64,000 nucleotides of DNA from Clostridiaceae bacterium Marseille-Q4145 (GTDB lineage Bacteria; Bacillota; Clostridia; Lachnospirales; Lachnospiraceae): the NCBI GenBank assembly GCA_018223365.1, contig JAGTTP010000001.1:1711910-1775909 (forward strand), read 5' to 3'. A model generated the notes under the pieces. It saw only the letters and a program-made list of their open reading frames with translations, made no database searches and was not told the origin of the DNA. Positions 1 through 8,466 of the stretch are shown here, in pieces. Both the position numbers and the translations under genes were made by a program. Numbering within the stretch: the first letter of the stretch is position 1; every line of letters starts with the position of its first letter.

Positions 1-606
1 CCCTTCCCTACCATTGTCCGTGATTTTCAGGCAGTCATTTCCAAAGAAATCAAGGAACAGTGTCTGGAAGCAGAAGGAAAACTTCCGGATGCAGTGCTGG
101 CCTGTGTGGGCGGCGGCTCCAATGCGATTGGAACCTTTTATCATTTTATTGAGGATCAAGATGTGCGTCTTATTGGCTGCGAGGCAGCAGGCCGGGGAAT
201 CGATACTTTCGAGACGGCAGCTACGATTGCTACTGGAAAACTCGGTATTTTCCACGGTATGAAATCCTATTTCTGTCAGGACAAATACGGTCAGATTGCA
301 CCGGTATATTCCATTTCAGCGGGACTTGATTATCCGGGTATCGGACCGGAACATGCATGGCTTCATGACACAGGAAGGGCAGAATACGTAGCCATCACCG
401 ACGATCAGGCAGTGGATGCCTTTGAATATTTAAGCAGAATGGAAGGGATTATTCCGGCCATTGAAAGTGCCCATGCAGTTGCCTATGCAAGAGAGCTGGC
501 GCCGAAGATGGACAAAGACCAGGTGATGGTCATCACTATTTCCGGAAGAGGAGACAAAGACTGTGCGGCTATTGCCCGTTACAGAGGGGAGGATATCCAT
601 GAGTAG
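1..606 (+). CDS. trpB: tryptophan synthase beta subunit, 3' part (5' end outside window)
   Basis: This is the C-terminal ~200 residues of the PLP-dependent beta subunit, which condenses indole and serine into tryptophan in the cytosolic alpha2beta2 complex. The reading frame is open from base 1, so the start lies upstream of the window. The glycine-rich CVGGGSNAIG stretch matches the PLP-phosphate loop of TrpB, and the protein ends with the family's SGRGDKD motif plus a short tail. The stop codon overlaps the trpA start by 8 bp (599-606), a sign of translational coupling. The identification is secure; only the N-terminal half is missing. Confidence 0.97.
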   Translation, partial: PFPTIVRDFQAVISKEIKEQCLEAEGKLPDAVLACVGGGSNAIGTFYHFIEDQDVRLIGCEAAGRGIDTFETAATIATGKLGIFHGMKSYFCQDKYGQIAPVYSISAGLDYPGIGPEHAWLHDTGRAEYVAITDDQAVDAFEYLSRMEGIIPAIESAHAVAYARELAPKMDKDQVMVITISGRGDKDCAAIARYRGEDIHE

Positions 607-1375
607 AATCAAAGAAGCGTTTCAGAACGGAAAAGCATTTATCCCGTTTATCACCTGCGGAGACCCGGATCTGGGGACAACGAAGGAAATTGTAAAAGTC
701 ATGGTGGATAACGGAGCCGATCTTGTGGAACTTGGAATTCCATTTTCGGATCCGACGGCAGAAGGACCGGTGATCCAGGGAGCAAATTTACGTGCCTTGA
801 AAGGCGGCGTGACCACCGATAAAATCTTTGATATGGTAGCAGAACTTCGAAAAGAAGTGACCGTTCCCATGGTATTTATGACCTATGCAAATGTCGTGTA
901 CTCTTATGGCATCGAGCGATTCGCAAAGCGGGCAGCGGAAGTGGGGATGGATGGTCTCATCCTGCCGGATGTGCCCTTTGAAGAAAAAGAAGAATTTGCT
1001 CCGGCATTCCGTGAGCAGGGTATGGATCTCATCTCCCTCATTGCGCCTACTTCCCATGAGCGCATTGCCATGATTGCCAAAGAAGCGGAGGGTTTTGTTT
1101 ACTGCGTCTCCTCGCTGGGAGTTACCGGTATGCGAAACGTCATCACTACCGATGTAGGAGCCATGGTAAAGCTGGTAAAAGAAGCCTCCGACATCCCGGC
1201 TGCCATTGGTTTTGGTATCTCCAACCCGGAGCAGGCAGCGAATATGGCCGAGAAATCAGATGGTGTCATCGTAGGTTCCGCCATTGTTAAGTTAGTGGAA
1301 AAATACGGCAAAGAGGCGCCTTCCCATGTAGCAGAGTTTGTAAAAAGCATGAAGGATGCGGTTCGCGAATCATGA
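599..1375 (+). CDS. trpA: tryptophan synthase alpha subunit
   Basis: A 258-residue TIM-barrel enzyme that cleaves indole-3-glycerol phosphate and passes indole to TrpB; the length is normal. The ATG at 599 is chosen because it overlaps the end of trpB and opens with the family-typical MSRIKEAF. The catalytic glutamate is in VELGIPFSDP (about residue 44). The second acid (Asp60 in E. coli TrpA) aligns with a glutamate in DPTAEGPVIQ; I believe this is common in clostridial TrpA, so it is not read as a defect. This is the last gene of the trp operon, and a 142-bp structured repeat begins at its final base. Confidence 0.97.
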   Translation: MSRIKEAFQNGKAFIPFITCGDPDLGTTKEIVKVMVDNGADLVELGIPFSDPTAEGPVIQGANLRALKGGVTTDKIFDMVAELRKEVTVPMVFMTYANVVYSYGIERFAKRAAEVGMDGLILPDVPFEEKEEFAPAFREQGMDLISLIAPTSHERIAMIAKEAEGFVYCVSSLGVTGMRNVITTDVGAMVKLVKEASDIPAAIGFGISNPEQAANMAEKSDGVIVGSAIVKLVEKYGKEAPSHVAEFVKSMKDAVRES

Positions 1376-1516
1376 TTCAGAGCCACATTCGCAAAACCGC
1401 CTCTATGAGGCTTTCCTTTTGCTCATGTAGGGCTGCTCGCCCTATACATGCACCGAAATATGTCCCTGTATGCAAGCATACGGTACATATTTACGGGCAT
1501 GTGCATGGCTCTGAAT
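1375..1516 (+). repeat. 142-bp structured palindromic repeat, copy 1
   Basis: The element starts at the last base of the trpA stop codon and ends just before the promoter of the next gene. It is bounded by a perfect terminal inverted repeat, ATTCAGAGCCA (1375-1385) and TGGCTCTGAAT (1506-1516), which extends to 14 bp here (1372-1385 and 1506-1519). Inside are three hairpins: one flanked by GCAAAA/TTTTGC, one with CATGTAGGGC/GCCC-TATACATG, and one with AATATGT-GTATGC-AA-GCATAC-ACATATT. A second copy of exactly the same length lies at 57033-57174 with 18 differences by hand count. Several differences are compensatory within stems. No ORF of note lies inside. Confidence 0.85.
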
Positions 1517-1549
1517 CATAAACAAAAGCTGAAAAATCTGTGAAACCGG

Positions 1550-1578
1550 TTGACTTTCTCGCCGTCAGGCTATATCTT
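1550..1578 (+). promoter_or_regulatory. candidate promoter of the cohesin-like gene
   Basis: TTGACT (1550-1555) and TATCTT (1573-1578) are separated by 17 bp, about 37 bp upstream of the gene. The -10 match is moderate. Confidence 0.4.
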
Positions 1579-1614
1579 TATAAGAAATACGAAATCTGGA
1601 AAGAGAGAGTTTAT

Positions 1615-2943
1615 ATGAATCATAATAAAAAATTTTCATTTGGAAAGACAGGCTGTCTGCTGCTTATGTTGCTTTGGTGTTTTGGCATGACGGCATTTGC
1701 GGCGCCTTCTGTGGATGGTGATACAGATCTGACGATCAAAAAGGATAAAAGTGTATCAGCAACCTACACGATAACATCGGATGATACCATTGATTCCGTG
1801 AAACTGATATTGTCCTATGACAAAGACCAGGTAACTTACATGTCAGGAAGCGGCGGAAACAATTTTGCCGGAAACGGCGGAAACGGTACAGTGGAGTTAT
1901 CCAGCAAGCCAGGTACCGACAGCGCTTCCTTTGAAGTGATTTTCCGCGGAAATGAGGACGGTGATACGACTGTTACTATCAGCTCCTGTATCATTGAAAG
2001 CAATGGAGAGCAGATCGATGCGCTGACCGGGGAGAGCGTGAGCAGCGAGCAGAATTCTTCTGATTCTGAGGAGGAGAGCGAAGAAGACGAAGGAAAAGCG
2101 AGCTTTGTCATTGACAACCGTACGTTTTACGTGCGCCGTCCGGATGATGTCGAGGGATTTACAGTACAGCATATGACCATCCAGGGCTATGACTGCAGAG
2201 TATTGAAGAGTGATACACTGGATCTTTATGTGGTCAGGCTGAGAAGTGATAATGGAACCTATCGTGATGATTTTGTTTATAATCCGGAGAATGACAGCGT
2301 GATCCCCTTTGTGCAGATGCAGAGCGGAAATGATACGGTCATCTTTATTGAACCGGATGAAAATGAAGTTCCAAACCGTTATACCTATGTGGATCTGGGA
2401 TGGGGACCGAAATATACGATTCCGGCTTACAAGCATTATAATCTGGATGGAGTAGATGAGATTCAGGATGATTCCAACCGTTATCTGGTCTATGGCATCA
2501 ACCAGGATGGAGAGAAAAACTGGTATAACTTTGACTATGATAAGAATTCCCTGCAGCTCTTTGACAGCGTTGCCTATCAGGGGGAGCAGGATTATATTAC
2601 CGAGCTGGAGACCAAGGAAGACGGACTTCGCGAGGAACTGACCTGGCAGGCACAGAGATATAATCAGGATATGGGCCGCCGTCTGGTGATCATTCTGGTG
2701 CTGACCCTGCTGGTCATTGTCTTTGGAAACGTGGCAGTGTTCCAGCATATGCGTATGAAGAAAATGCAGCTGGTGGATCCGGAAGAGGATGCGGATGATG
2801 AGGAACTTTCCGGAAAAGAAAACGAGACGGGTTCTCTGATCGTGGGAAATCTGGAGGAAAACGAGACGGATTTCACTGATCCGGGAGAGGAAGATGATGA
2901 TCTGGAGATCATTGACCTGGACGATACGGACGACGAAGAATAG
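1615..2943 (+). CDS. cohesin-like, membrane-anchored surface protein
   Basis: A 442-residue exported protein of unknown specific role. The ATG at 1615 is chosen over upstream in-frame codons because a purine-rich RBS (AAAGAGAGAG) precedes it and a signal peptide follows directly: basic MNHNKK, hydrophobic core, TAFAAP cleavage region. Residues ~30-160 have the beta-rich pattern of bacterial cohesin-type domains (SVKLILSYDKDQV, then TVTISSC), followed by a Ser/Glu-rich linker and a second globular region. One transmembrane helix lies at about 355-376, with a very acidic cytosolic tail of ~65 residues. No dockerin or cellulosome gene is nearby, so the cohesin name describes the fold only. It is transcribed alone and ends in a terminator at 2959-2994. 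Confidence 0.8.
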   Translation: MNHNKKFSFGKTGCLLLMLLWCFGMTAFAAPSVDGDTDLTIKKDKSVSATYTITSDDTIDSVKLILSYDKDQVTYMSGSGGNNFAGNGGNGTVELSSKPGTDSASFEVIFRGNEDGDTTVTISSCIIESNGEQIDALTGESVSSEQNSSDSEEESEEDEGKASFVIDNRTFYVRRPDDVEGFTVQHMTIQGYDCRVLKSDTLDLYVVRLRSDNGTYRDDFVYNPENDSVIPFVQMQSGNDTVIFIEPDENEVPNRYTYVDLGWGPKYTIPAYKHYNLDGVDEIQDDSNRYLVYGINQDGEKNWYNFDYDKNSLQLFDSVAYQGEQDYITELETKEDGLREELTWQAQRYNQDMGRRLVIILVLTLLVIVFGNVAVFQHMRMKKMQLVDPEEDADDEELSGKENETGSLIVGNLEENETDFTDPGEEDDDLEIIDLDDTDDEE

Positions 2944-2958
2944 AAAACAAATGAGAAC

Positions 2959-2994
2959 TGCCATCAGAAAATCAGATTCTGATGGCAATTTTTT
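2959..2994 (+). terminator. intrinsic terminator after the cohesin-like gene
   Basis: A perfect 10-bp stem TGCCATCAGA/TCTGATGGCA (2959-2968, 2978-2987) is followed by a T run. Confidence 0.9.
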
Positions 2995-3020
2995 GTCCGT
3001 GGAAAAATAAAGACGGTGGG

Positions 3021-3061
3021 TTGACCGGAAATGATAATGCTGTTATACTGTTTGTATAACA
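3021..3061 (+). promoter_or_regulatory. gntR-clpC promoter with palindromic operator
   Basis: TTGACC (3021-3026) and TATACT (3044-3049) are spaced 17 bp. A perfect inverted repeat TGTTATAC-n5-GTATAACA (3041-3048, 3054-3061) covers the -10 box and probable start site. Its position and symmetry fit autoregulation by the GntR protein encoded next. Confidence 0.8.
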
Positions 3062-3089
3062 ATATGATATACAAAGGACAGGTGATACC

Positions 3090-3461
3090 ATGTATCTGGA
3101 AATTGATTTTAACAGTGATGAGGCATTTTATGTACAGCTCTGTAATCAGATTATTATCGGAATAGCCACATCCCGCCTGCAGGAAGGGGATCCGCTTCCA
3201 AGTGTACGCCAGCTGGCAGACCAGATTGGCATTAATATGCATACGGTCAACAAAGCCTATTCCATTTTGCGGCAGGAGGGGTATATTCGCCTGGACCGGA
3301 GAACCGGAGCTGTTATTGCTGTGGATGCGGATAAGATCAAGGCGCTGGAAGATATGAAGAAAGAGCTTCTGATGACATTAGCAAAAGGAAGCTGCAGAAA
3401 TATTACAAGAGAAGAAGTGCATCAGCTGATCGACGAGATTTATGAAGAGTATGCGGGATAA
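3090..3461 (+). CDS. GntR-family transcriptional regulator, short YtrA type
   Basis: A 123-residue DNA-binding protein. It consists of one GntR winged-helix domain (about residues 10-75; PSVRQLADQIGINMHTVNKAY is the recognition-helix region) plus a short helical tail, with no large ligand-binding domain. That is the YtrA-like architecture, often found with transport or stress genes. It precedes clpC by 17 bp and shares its promoter, and a palindromic operator overlaps the -10. In Bacillus and many relatives this position before clpC is held by ctsR-mcsA-mcsB. The inference is that this regulator controls itself and clpC; the signal is unknown. Confidence 0.88.
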   Translation: MYLEIDFNSDEAFYVQLCNQIIIGIATSRLQEGDPLPSVRQLADQIGINMHTVNKAYSILRQEGYIRLDRRTGAVIAVDADKIKALEDMKKELLMTLAKGSCRNITREEVHQLIDEIYEEYAG

Positions 3462-3478
3462 GGAGGATTGCTGATACG

Positions 3479-5896
3479 ATGGGAATGTATACAGAACAGG
3501 CAGAATCAGCCCTGAAGCGGGCACAGAAGCTTTCTGCCAGAATGCGGCATCCCTATACGGGAACAGAACATATTCTGCTGGGACTTCTGGATGAGAAGGA
3601 CAGTACAGCAGGACAGGTGCTTGCCAGTGCAGGGGTGACCCGCAAGGGATTGGAGGAGATGATTGACCAGCTGATCGCGCCGGAAGGCGGAATGGTGCTG
3701 GAAGAGAGAAGTGGATTTACACCCCGCGCGAAAAAAATTCTGGACGACGCGGTGGCAGAAGCAAAGCGGTTTCATGAGGAACAGGCGGGAACGGAGCATA
3801 TTCTGATTGCCATATTAGAGGATGGAGAATGTGTGGGTTACCGTCTGCTAAATACGATGAATGTCCGTCTGAGGGAGCTTTATACGGCTCTGATTTCTTC
3901 CATGGGAGAGAAAGCTTCTGAATATAAGGAAGACGCAAAATATGCAGGAACCCAGACACTGGAACAATTCAGCCGGGATCTGACCGCACTGGCGGAGGAG
4001 GGAAAGCTGGATCCGGTGATCGGACGGGAAGAGGAGATAAAGAGAGTCATTCAGGTATTAAGCCGGAGGACCAAGAATAATCCCTGTCTCATTGGTGAAC
4101 CAGGGGTTGGAAAAACGGCCATCGTGGAAGGACTTGCGGCAAGAATCGCCGATGGAAGCGTTCCGGAGACCATCCGGGACAAACGACTCTGCATCCTGGA
4201 TCTGACTGCCATGGTGGCAGGATCCAAATATCGTGGTGAATTTGAGGAACGAATTAAAAATGTTATTGATGAAGTGCGTCGTGATGGTCAGGTGCTGCTG
4301 TTTATAGATGAGCTGCACACCATTATTGGAGCCGGCGGTGCGGAGGGTGCCATGGATGCATCCAATATTTTAAAGCCTGCCATGGCCAGAGGTGAGATCC
4401 AGATTATCGGTGCCACTACATTGGAAGAATATCGAAAACATATTGAAAAGGATGCGGCATTGGAGCGGAGATTCCAGCCGGTCATGGTAGAAGAAGCTGG
4501 CGTGGAGCAGACCATTGAGATTTTAAAAGGACTGCGTCCTTATTATGAAAAGCATCATCAGGTAACCATTACAGATGAGGCACTGGAGGCAGCGGCCAGA
4601 CTTTCTGAGCGATATGTGAATGACCGTTTCCTTCCGGATAAAGCCATCGATCTGATGGATGAGGCGGCGGCCGGTCTGAAGATTGGCCGTTATGATACAG
4701 CAGAAAACCAGGCAGAAAAGAACAGAGAACTACCGAAGGTGCGTCAGGAACTGGAACAGGCGCTGATCCGGGGCAATCTGGAAGCGGCAAGAGACTGCCG
4801 GATCCGTCTGGAAGAGCTGGAAAAATCAGAGGAACGTAAGATGTCCCGCAGAAGCAGAAAGATGCCGGTGCTTACGGAAGCACAGATTGCGGATACGGTT
4901 TCCAAATGGACGAAGATTCCGGTACAGCGGCTGGCGGAGGCTGAATCCCAGCGGTTACGGCGGCTGGAACAGACCCTTCATAAACGGGTAGTTGGTCAGG
5001 AAGAAGCAGTGTCTGCAGTGGCAAAGGCGGTAAAACGAGGCCGTGTGGGCTTAAAAGATCCCAAGCGTCCCATTGGTTCTTTCCTGTTTTTGGGACCTAC
5101 CGGTGTTGGAAAGACGGAACTTTCCAAAGCTTTGGCGGAAGTATTATTTGGAAAAGAAGACGCGCTTATCCGGGTTGATATGTCCGAATATATGGAGAAG
5201 CACAGCGTGGCGAAGATCATCGGTTCTCCGCCTGGATATGTGGGTCACGATGACGGCGGTCAGTTAAGTGAAAAGGTACGGAGAAATCCTTATGCAGTCA
5301 TTCTCTTTGATGAGATTGAGAAAGCACATCCGGACGTATTTAATATTCTGCTGCAGGTACTGGATGACGGACATATTACAGATTCCCAGGGCCGGAAAGT
5401 GGATTTCAAAAATACAGTTATTATTATGACATCCAATGCAGGGGCAGGAGCCATTGTGTCTCCAAAGAAGCTGGGCTTTGCTTCCGCTGAAAATGCAAAA
5501 CAGGATTACGAATTCATGAAGAACAGTGTCATGAACGAAGTAAAGCAGATTTTTAAACCGGAGTTTTTGAACCGTATTGACGAAACGCTGGTATTCCATA
5601 CTCTTCAGAAAGAGGAGATTGCGAAGATTGCAGGACTTCTGCTGGAGGAACTGACCAAACGGTGTAAGGAGCAGCTTTCTATTGATGTTTCTTTCAAGGA
5701 TTCTGTCCGGAAATGGCTGGCGGACACCGGTTATGATGCCAAATACGGTGCACGCCCGCTGAAGCGCGTGATTCAGAATAAGTTGGAAGATCCCATGGCA
5801 GATGAGATTCTGGCAGGAAAGATCAAAAATGGAGATCATGTGGATGTAAAAGTAGTAAATGGTAAGGTAAAGATTTCTGTCAGGGAAGAGGGCTGA
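3479..5896 (+). CDS. clpC: ATP-dependent Clp protease ATPase subunit ClpC
   Basis: An 805-residue AAA+ unfoldase that feeds substrates to ClpP. In order: a Clp N-terminal repeat domain (1-145), AAA-1 with Walker A GEPGVGKT (about 205) and Walker B LLFIDEL, a short middle region with a UVR-like segment (about 420-455), AAA-2 with GPTGVGKT (about 538) and ILFDEIEKAH, and the C-terminal D2-small domain. The length matches ClpC. An AAGGAGG ribosome site overlaps the gntR stop and precedes the ATG. No mcsA, mcsB or ctsR gene lies nearby, so adaptor-arginine kinase control is not encoded at this locus. radA follows 2 bp after the stop, as in the Bacillus clpC operon. Confidence 0.96.
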   Translation: MGMYTEQAESALKRAQKLSARMRHPYTGTEHILLGLLDEKDSTAGQVLASAGVTRKGLEEMIDQLIAPEGGMVLEERSGFTPRAKKILDDAVAEAKRFHEEQAGTEHILIAILEDGECVGYRLLNTMNVRLRELYTALISSMGEKASEYKEDAKYAGTQTLEQFSRDLTALAEEGKLDPVIGREEEIKRVIQVLSRRTKNNPCLIGEPGVGKTAIVEGLAARIADGSVPETIRDKRLCILDLTAMVAGSKYRGEFEERIKNVIDEVRRDGQVLLFIDELHTIIGAGGAEGAMDASNILKPAMARGEIQIIGATTLEEYRKHIEKDAALERRFQPVMVEEAGVEQTIEILKGLRPYYEKHHQVTITDEALEAAARLSERYVNDRFLPDKAIDLMDEAAAGLKIGRYDTAENQAEKNRELPKVRQELEQALIRGNLEAARDCRIRLEELEKSEERKMSRRSRKMPVLTEAQIADTVSKWTKIPVQRLAEAESQRLRRLEQTLHKRVVGQEEAVSAVAKAVKRGRVGLKDPKRPIGSFLFLGPTGVGKTELSKALAEVLFGKEDALIRVDMSEYMEKHSVAKIIGSPPGYVGHDDGGQLSEKVRRNPYAVILFDEIEKAHPDVFNILLQVLDDGHITDSQGRKVDFKNTVIIMTSNAGAGAIVSPKKLGFASAENAKQDYEFMKNSVMNEVKQIFKPEFLNRIDETLVFHTLQKEEIAKIAGLLLEELTKRCKEQLSIDVSFKDSVRKWLADTGYDAKYGARPLKRVIQNKLEDPMADEILAGKIKNGDHVDVKVVNGKVKISVREEG

Positions 5897-5898
5897 AC

Positions 5899-7269
5899 AT
5901 GAAAAAGAATGCAACCGTTTTCTTCTGTCAGGAGTGCGGCTACGAATCGGCAAAATGGCTGGGACAGTGTCCGGCATGTCATGAATGGAACACCTTTGCG
6001 GAAGAGCCGAAAGCTCCTTCCTCCAGAGGAAGGAGCACAGGGAGAAGTTCCGGAAAAGAAGGAAGGAAAGAACCTGTTTTATTAAAGCATATTGATTCTG
6101 ACAGCCAGTCCAGAATTTCTACAGGCATGGCAGAGCTTGATCAGGTGCTGGGAGGAGGCATTGTGCCGGGATCCCTGGTACTGGTAGGGGGAGATCCCGG
6201 TATTGGTAAATCCACGCTGCTTTTGCAGGTGTGCCGGAATTTGGCAGAGAGACTTGATCAGGTGCTGTATATTTCCGGAGAGGAATCTTTGCAGCAAATC
6301 AAGCTTCGCGCCATGCGGATCGGAGAATTTACGGATTCCATGAAGCTTCTGTGTGAGACCAATCTTGCAGATATTGAAGATGTGGTTTTGGAGAAAAAGC
6401 CGGATGTGGTCATTATTGACTCTATCCAGACTATGTTTCAGGAGAATATTTCTTCAGCGCCGGGCAGTGTGTCCCAGGTAAGGGAAGCTACCGGTGTGCT
6501 GATGCGTCTGGCTAAGGAGCAGGACATTGCCATTTTCATCGTGGGTCACGTAACGAAGGAAGGAACCGTGGCAGGACCGAGAGTGCTGGAACATATGGTG
6601 GATACGGTGCTCTATTTTGAGGGAGACCGGCATGCATCTTACCGTATCCTGCGGGGTGTGAAAAACCGTTTTGGATCGACCAACGAGATTGGCGTTTTTG
6701 AAATGACGGACAAAGGTCTCAGGGAAGTGGCGAATCCGTCAGAATATATGCTGAGCGGAAAACCGGAAGGAGCAACTGGTTCTGTAGTGGTATGTACCAT
6801 GGAGGGAACCCGCCCCATGTTACTGGAAGTGCAGGCGCTGGTCTGCAGAACCAATTTTGGACTGCCGAGGAGAACAGCAGCAGGAATGGATTACAATCGT
6901 CTGAACCTTCTCATGGCGGTACTGGAAAAAAGGCTGAATCTTCCACTATCCGGCTATGATGCCTATGTGAACATTGCAGGCGGCGTGAAACTCAATGAAC
7001 CGGCTATGGATCTGGGGCTGGTATTGGCTGTTATTTCCAGTTATCGGGATGTGCCCATTCCGGATAAGACACTGGTATTTGGGGAAGTGGGATTAAGCGG
7101 TGAAGTCCGGGCTGTCAGTATGGCAGCTCAACGTGTCCAGGAGGCGAGACGGTTAGGATTTGACCGGATTATTCTTCCACGGGCCTGCATGGAACAGATA
7201 AAGCAGCCGGAAGGCGTACGTCTGGTGGGGGTATCCACGGTCAGGGATGCTATGGAGGTTCTTGGATAA
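5899..7269 (+). CDS. radA: DNA repair protein RadA
   Basis: A 456-residue branch-migration ATPase of homologous recombination. An N-terminal four-cysteine zinc motif (CQECG about 10-14; CPAC about 27-30) is followed by a RecA-like core with Walker A GGDPGIGKST (about residue 96), the diagnostic KNRFGS motif (about 254), and a C-terminal Lon-like domain. Length and domain order are standard. It is translated directly after clpC. A weak AT-rich hairpin (7275-7296) and the tRNA promoter follow. Confidence 0.97.
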   Translation: MKKNATVFFCQECGYESAKWLGQCPACHEWNTFAEEPKAPSSRGRSTGRSSGKEGRKEPVLLKHIDSDSQSRISTGMAELDQVLGGGIVPGSLVLVGGDPGIGKSTLLLQVCRNLAERLDQVLYISGEESLQQIKLRAMRIGEFTDSMKLLCETNLADIEDVVLEKKPDVVIIDSIQTMFQENISSAPGSVSQVREATGVLMRLAKEQDIAIFIVGHVTKEGTVAGPRVLEHMVDTVLYFEGDRHASYRILRGVKNRFGSTNEIGVFEMTDKGLREVANPSEYMLSGKPEGATGSVVVCTMEGTRPMLLEVQALVCRTNFGLPRRTAAGMDYNRLNLLMAVLEKRLNLPLSGYDAYVNIAGGVKLNEPAMDLGLVLAVISSYRDVPIPDKTLVFGEVGLSGEVRAVSMAAQRVQEARRLGFDRIILPRACMEQIKQPEGVRLVGVSTVRDAMEVLG

Positions 7270-7300
7270 CGAAAAAAATTCGATTTTCCGAATTTTATCA

Positions 7301-7329
7301 TTGACACGGTCGTGGGGTTGTGATAAACT
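7301..7329 (+). promoter_or_regulatory. tRNA-Trp promoter
   Basis: A consensus TTGACA (7301-7306) is followed after 17 bp by TAAACT (7324-7329), about 20 bp before the mature tRNA. Confidence 0.8.
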
Positions 7330-7350
7330 AGCGTAGTGTCAGTGATACAT

Positions 7351-7423
7351 AGGGATATAGTTCAGTTGGTAGAACGTTGGTCTCCAAAACCAAATGTCGA
7401 GGGTTCGAGTCCTTCTGTCCCTG
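7351..7423 (+). tRNA. tRNA-Trp (anticodon CCA)
   Basis: A full cloverleaf is visible. The acceptor stem AGGGATA pairs with TGTCCCT and is followed by a discriminator G. The anticodon stem TTGGT/ACCAA encloses CTCCAAA with anticodon CCA at 7384-7386, and the T arm contains GGTTCGAGTCC. No CCA is encoded at the 3' end. It has its own promoter and terminator. Confidence 0.97.
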
Positions 7424-7428
7424 TTGAG

Positions 7429-7461
7429 GCTTCGGAATTTTAGTTTCCGGAGCTTTTTTTT
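7429..7461 (+). terminator. terminator after tRNA-Trp
   Basis: GCTTCGGAA/TTCCGGAGC (7429-7437, 7445-7453) with one G-U pair is followed by eight T. The next gene has no clear promoter of its own and may depend on readthrough here. Confidence 0.85.
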
Positions 7462-7507
7462 ACTCTGCAAAGAGCAATGTTTGGCAAGATGGAAAGGAAT
7501 AGGATAC

Positions 7508-8404
7508 ATGAAACGGGCATTGGTATGGATGTTGACCGGTATGATGTTTTTGTCGGTGGGATGCGCTCAGACATTATCTGCGGAGAAAACGGCATCGGAA
7601 GAACCAAAAGTGATCGATATGGAAACAGGAGAAACGGATAAGGCGCCGGAAAAAGAGCTTCCGAAACGCACAAAAGCAGGAGAACGGCTGGAGGAGATTC
7701 AGAAGTCCGGAGTGCTTCTCATTGGTATTTCACCGGATTATGCGCCATTTGCATTTGAAACGACGGACGAAGAAGGAAATACGATCTGCGCAGGGTCTGA
7801 CGTGGAGCTGGGAAAGTATCTTGCGGAAGAACTTGACGTGCAGGCAGAATTTGTGAAAATGGAATTCGATGACTGCCTGAAGGCGGCAAAGGAAGGAACC
7901 GTAGATCTGGTGCTGTTGGGCATGCTGCCGGAGAAAGACCGGACTGCTTATGTGGATTTTACAGTCAGTTACTATGAGCCGGGAGAGCAGGTGCTACTGG
8001 TACGGAAGACCCAGGCAGAGAAGTTTAAAACACTGGATGATTTTGCAGGAAAGACCGTGGAAGCACAATATGGATCCCTGCAGGCGCAGCTGGTAACAGA
8101 GCAGCTGCCGGAAAGCTACATGGAACTGTCTGATACAGCGGAAGATGCCGTGTTCCAGGTGCGGATCGGAAAGGCTGATGCGGCAGCGCTGGACCAGAAT
8201 CTGGCAGAAGATGTTCTGGCAGAAAATGAAGAACTTGACCTGGCAAAAGCCGCCTTTAGTTACGAATCAGAAGGCGTTGTGGCCGGTGTGGTCAAGGGCG
8301 AGAAGGGATTGCTTGAGAAAATCAATGAGCTGATTGAAAATGCAGCAGGAGAAAAGCTGTATCTTCAGTGGCTGGATGAGGCCACAGCACAGGCAAGACC
8401 ATAA
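7508..8404 (+). CDS. family 3 ABC substrate-binding lipoprotein (amino-acid type)
   Basis: A 298-residue periplasmic-type binding protein. The ATG at 7508 is chosen because GGAAAGGA precedes it and a lipoprotein signal follows, with lipobox LSVGC placing the lipidated cysteine at residue 19; an upstream in-frame start would lie inside the tRNA. After an acidic linker, the SBP_bac_3 fold begins at SGVLLIGISPDYAPFAFE and shows family features such as GSDVELGKYLAEEL and LVLLGMLPEKDR. No permease or ATPase gene adjoins it, so it is an orphan that may serve a transporter elsewhere. The ligand is not predictable beyond a polar amino acid. Confidence 0.9.
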   Translation: MKRALVWMLTGMMFLSVGCAQTLSAEKTASEEPKVIDMETGETDKAPEKELPKRTKAGERLEEIQKSGVLLIGISPDYAPFAFETTDEEGNTICAGSDVELGKYLAEELDVQAEFVKMEFDDCLKAAKEGTVDLVLLGMLPEKDRTAYVDFTVSYYEPGEQVLLVRKTQAEKFKTLDDFAGKTVEAQYGSLQAQLVTEQLPESYMELSDTAEDAVFQVRIGKADAAALDQNLAEDVLAENEELDLAKAAFSYESEGVVAGVVKGEKGLLEKINELIENAAGEKLYLQWLDEATAQARP

Positions 8405-8406
8405 AA

Positions 8407-8435
8407 TTTACATTTGCGGGTAAACATGCTATAGT
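8407..8435 (+). promoter_or_regulatory. promoter of the DUF1653-mrp unit
   Basis: TTTACA (8407-8412) and TATAGT (8430-8435) are spaced 17 bp, starting two bases after the preceding stop codon. Confidence 0.7.
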
Positions 8436-8466
8436 AGAAGAGAAGTTTGGGAAGGAAGTGAAGGCC

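Noticed and set aside
599..1375. Inactive TrpA because the second catalytic Asp reads as Glu
   Set aside because: The AEGPVIQ form is, to my knowledge, common in clostridial TrpA, and the protein is otherwise intact in an operon.
1897..2988. Long minus-strand open frame (363 codons) opposite the cohesin-like gene
   Set aside because: It lies antisense to a gene with signal peptide, RBS and terminator; its residue pattern is a shadow of the acidic plus-strand protein.
7394..7507. Upstream extension of the binding lipoprotein gene
   Set aside because: It would begin inside tRNA-Trp and run through its terminator, and would bury the lipoprotein signal peptide.
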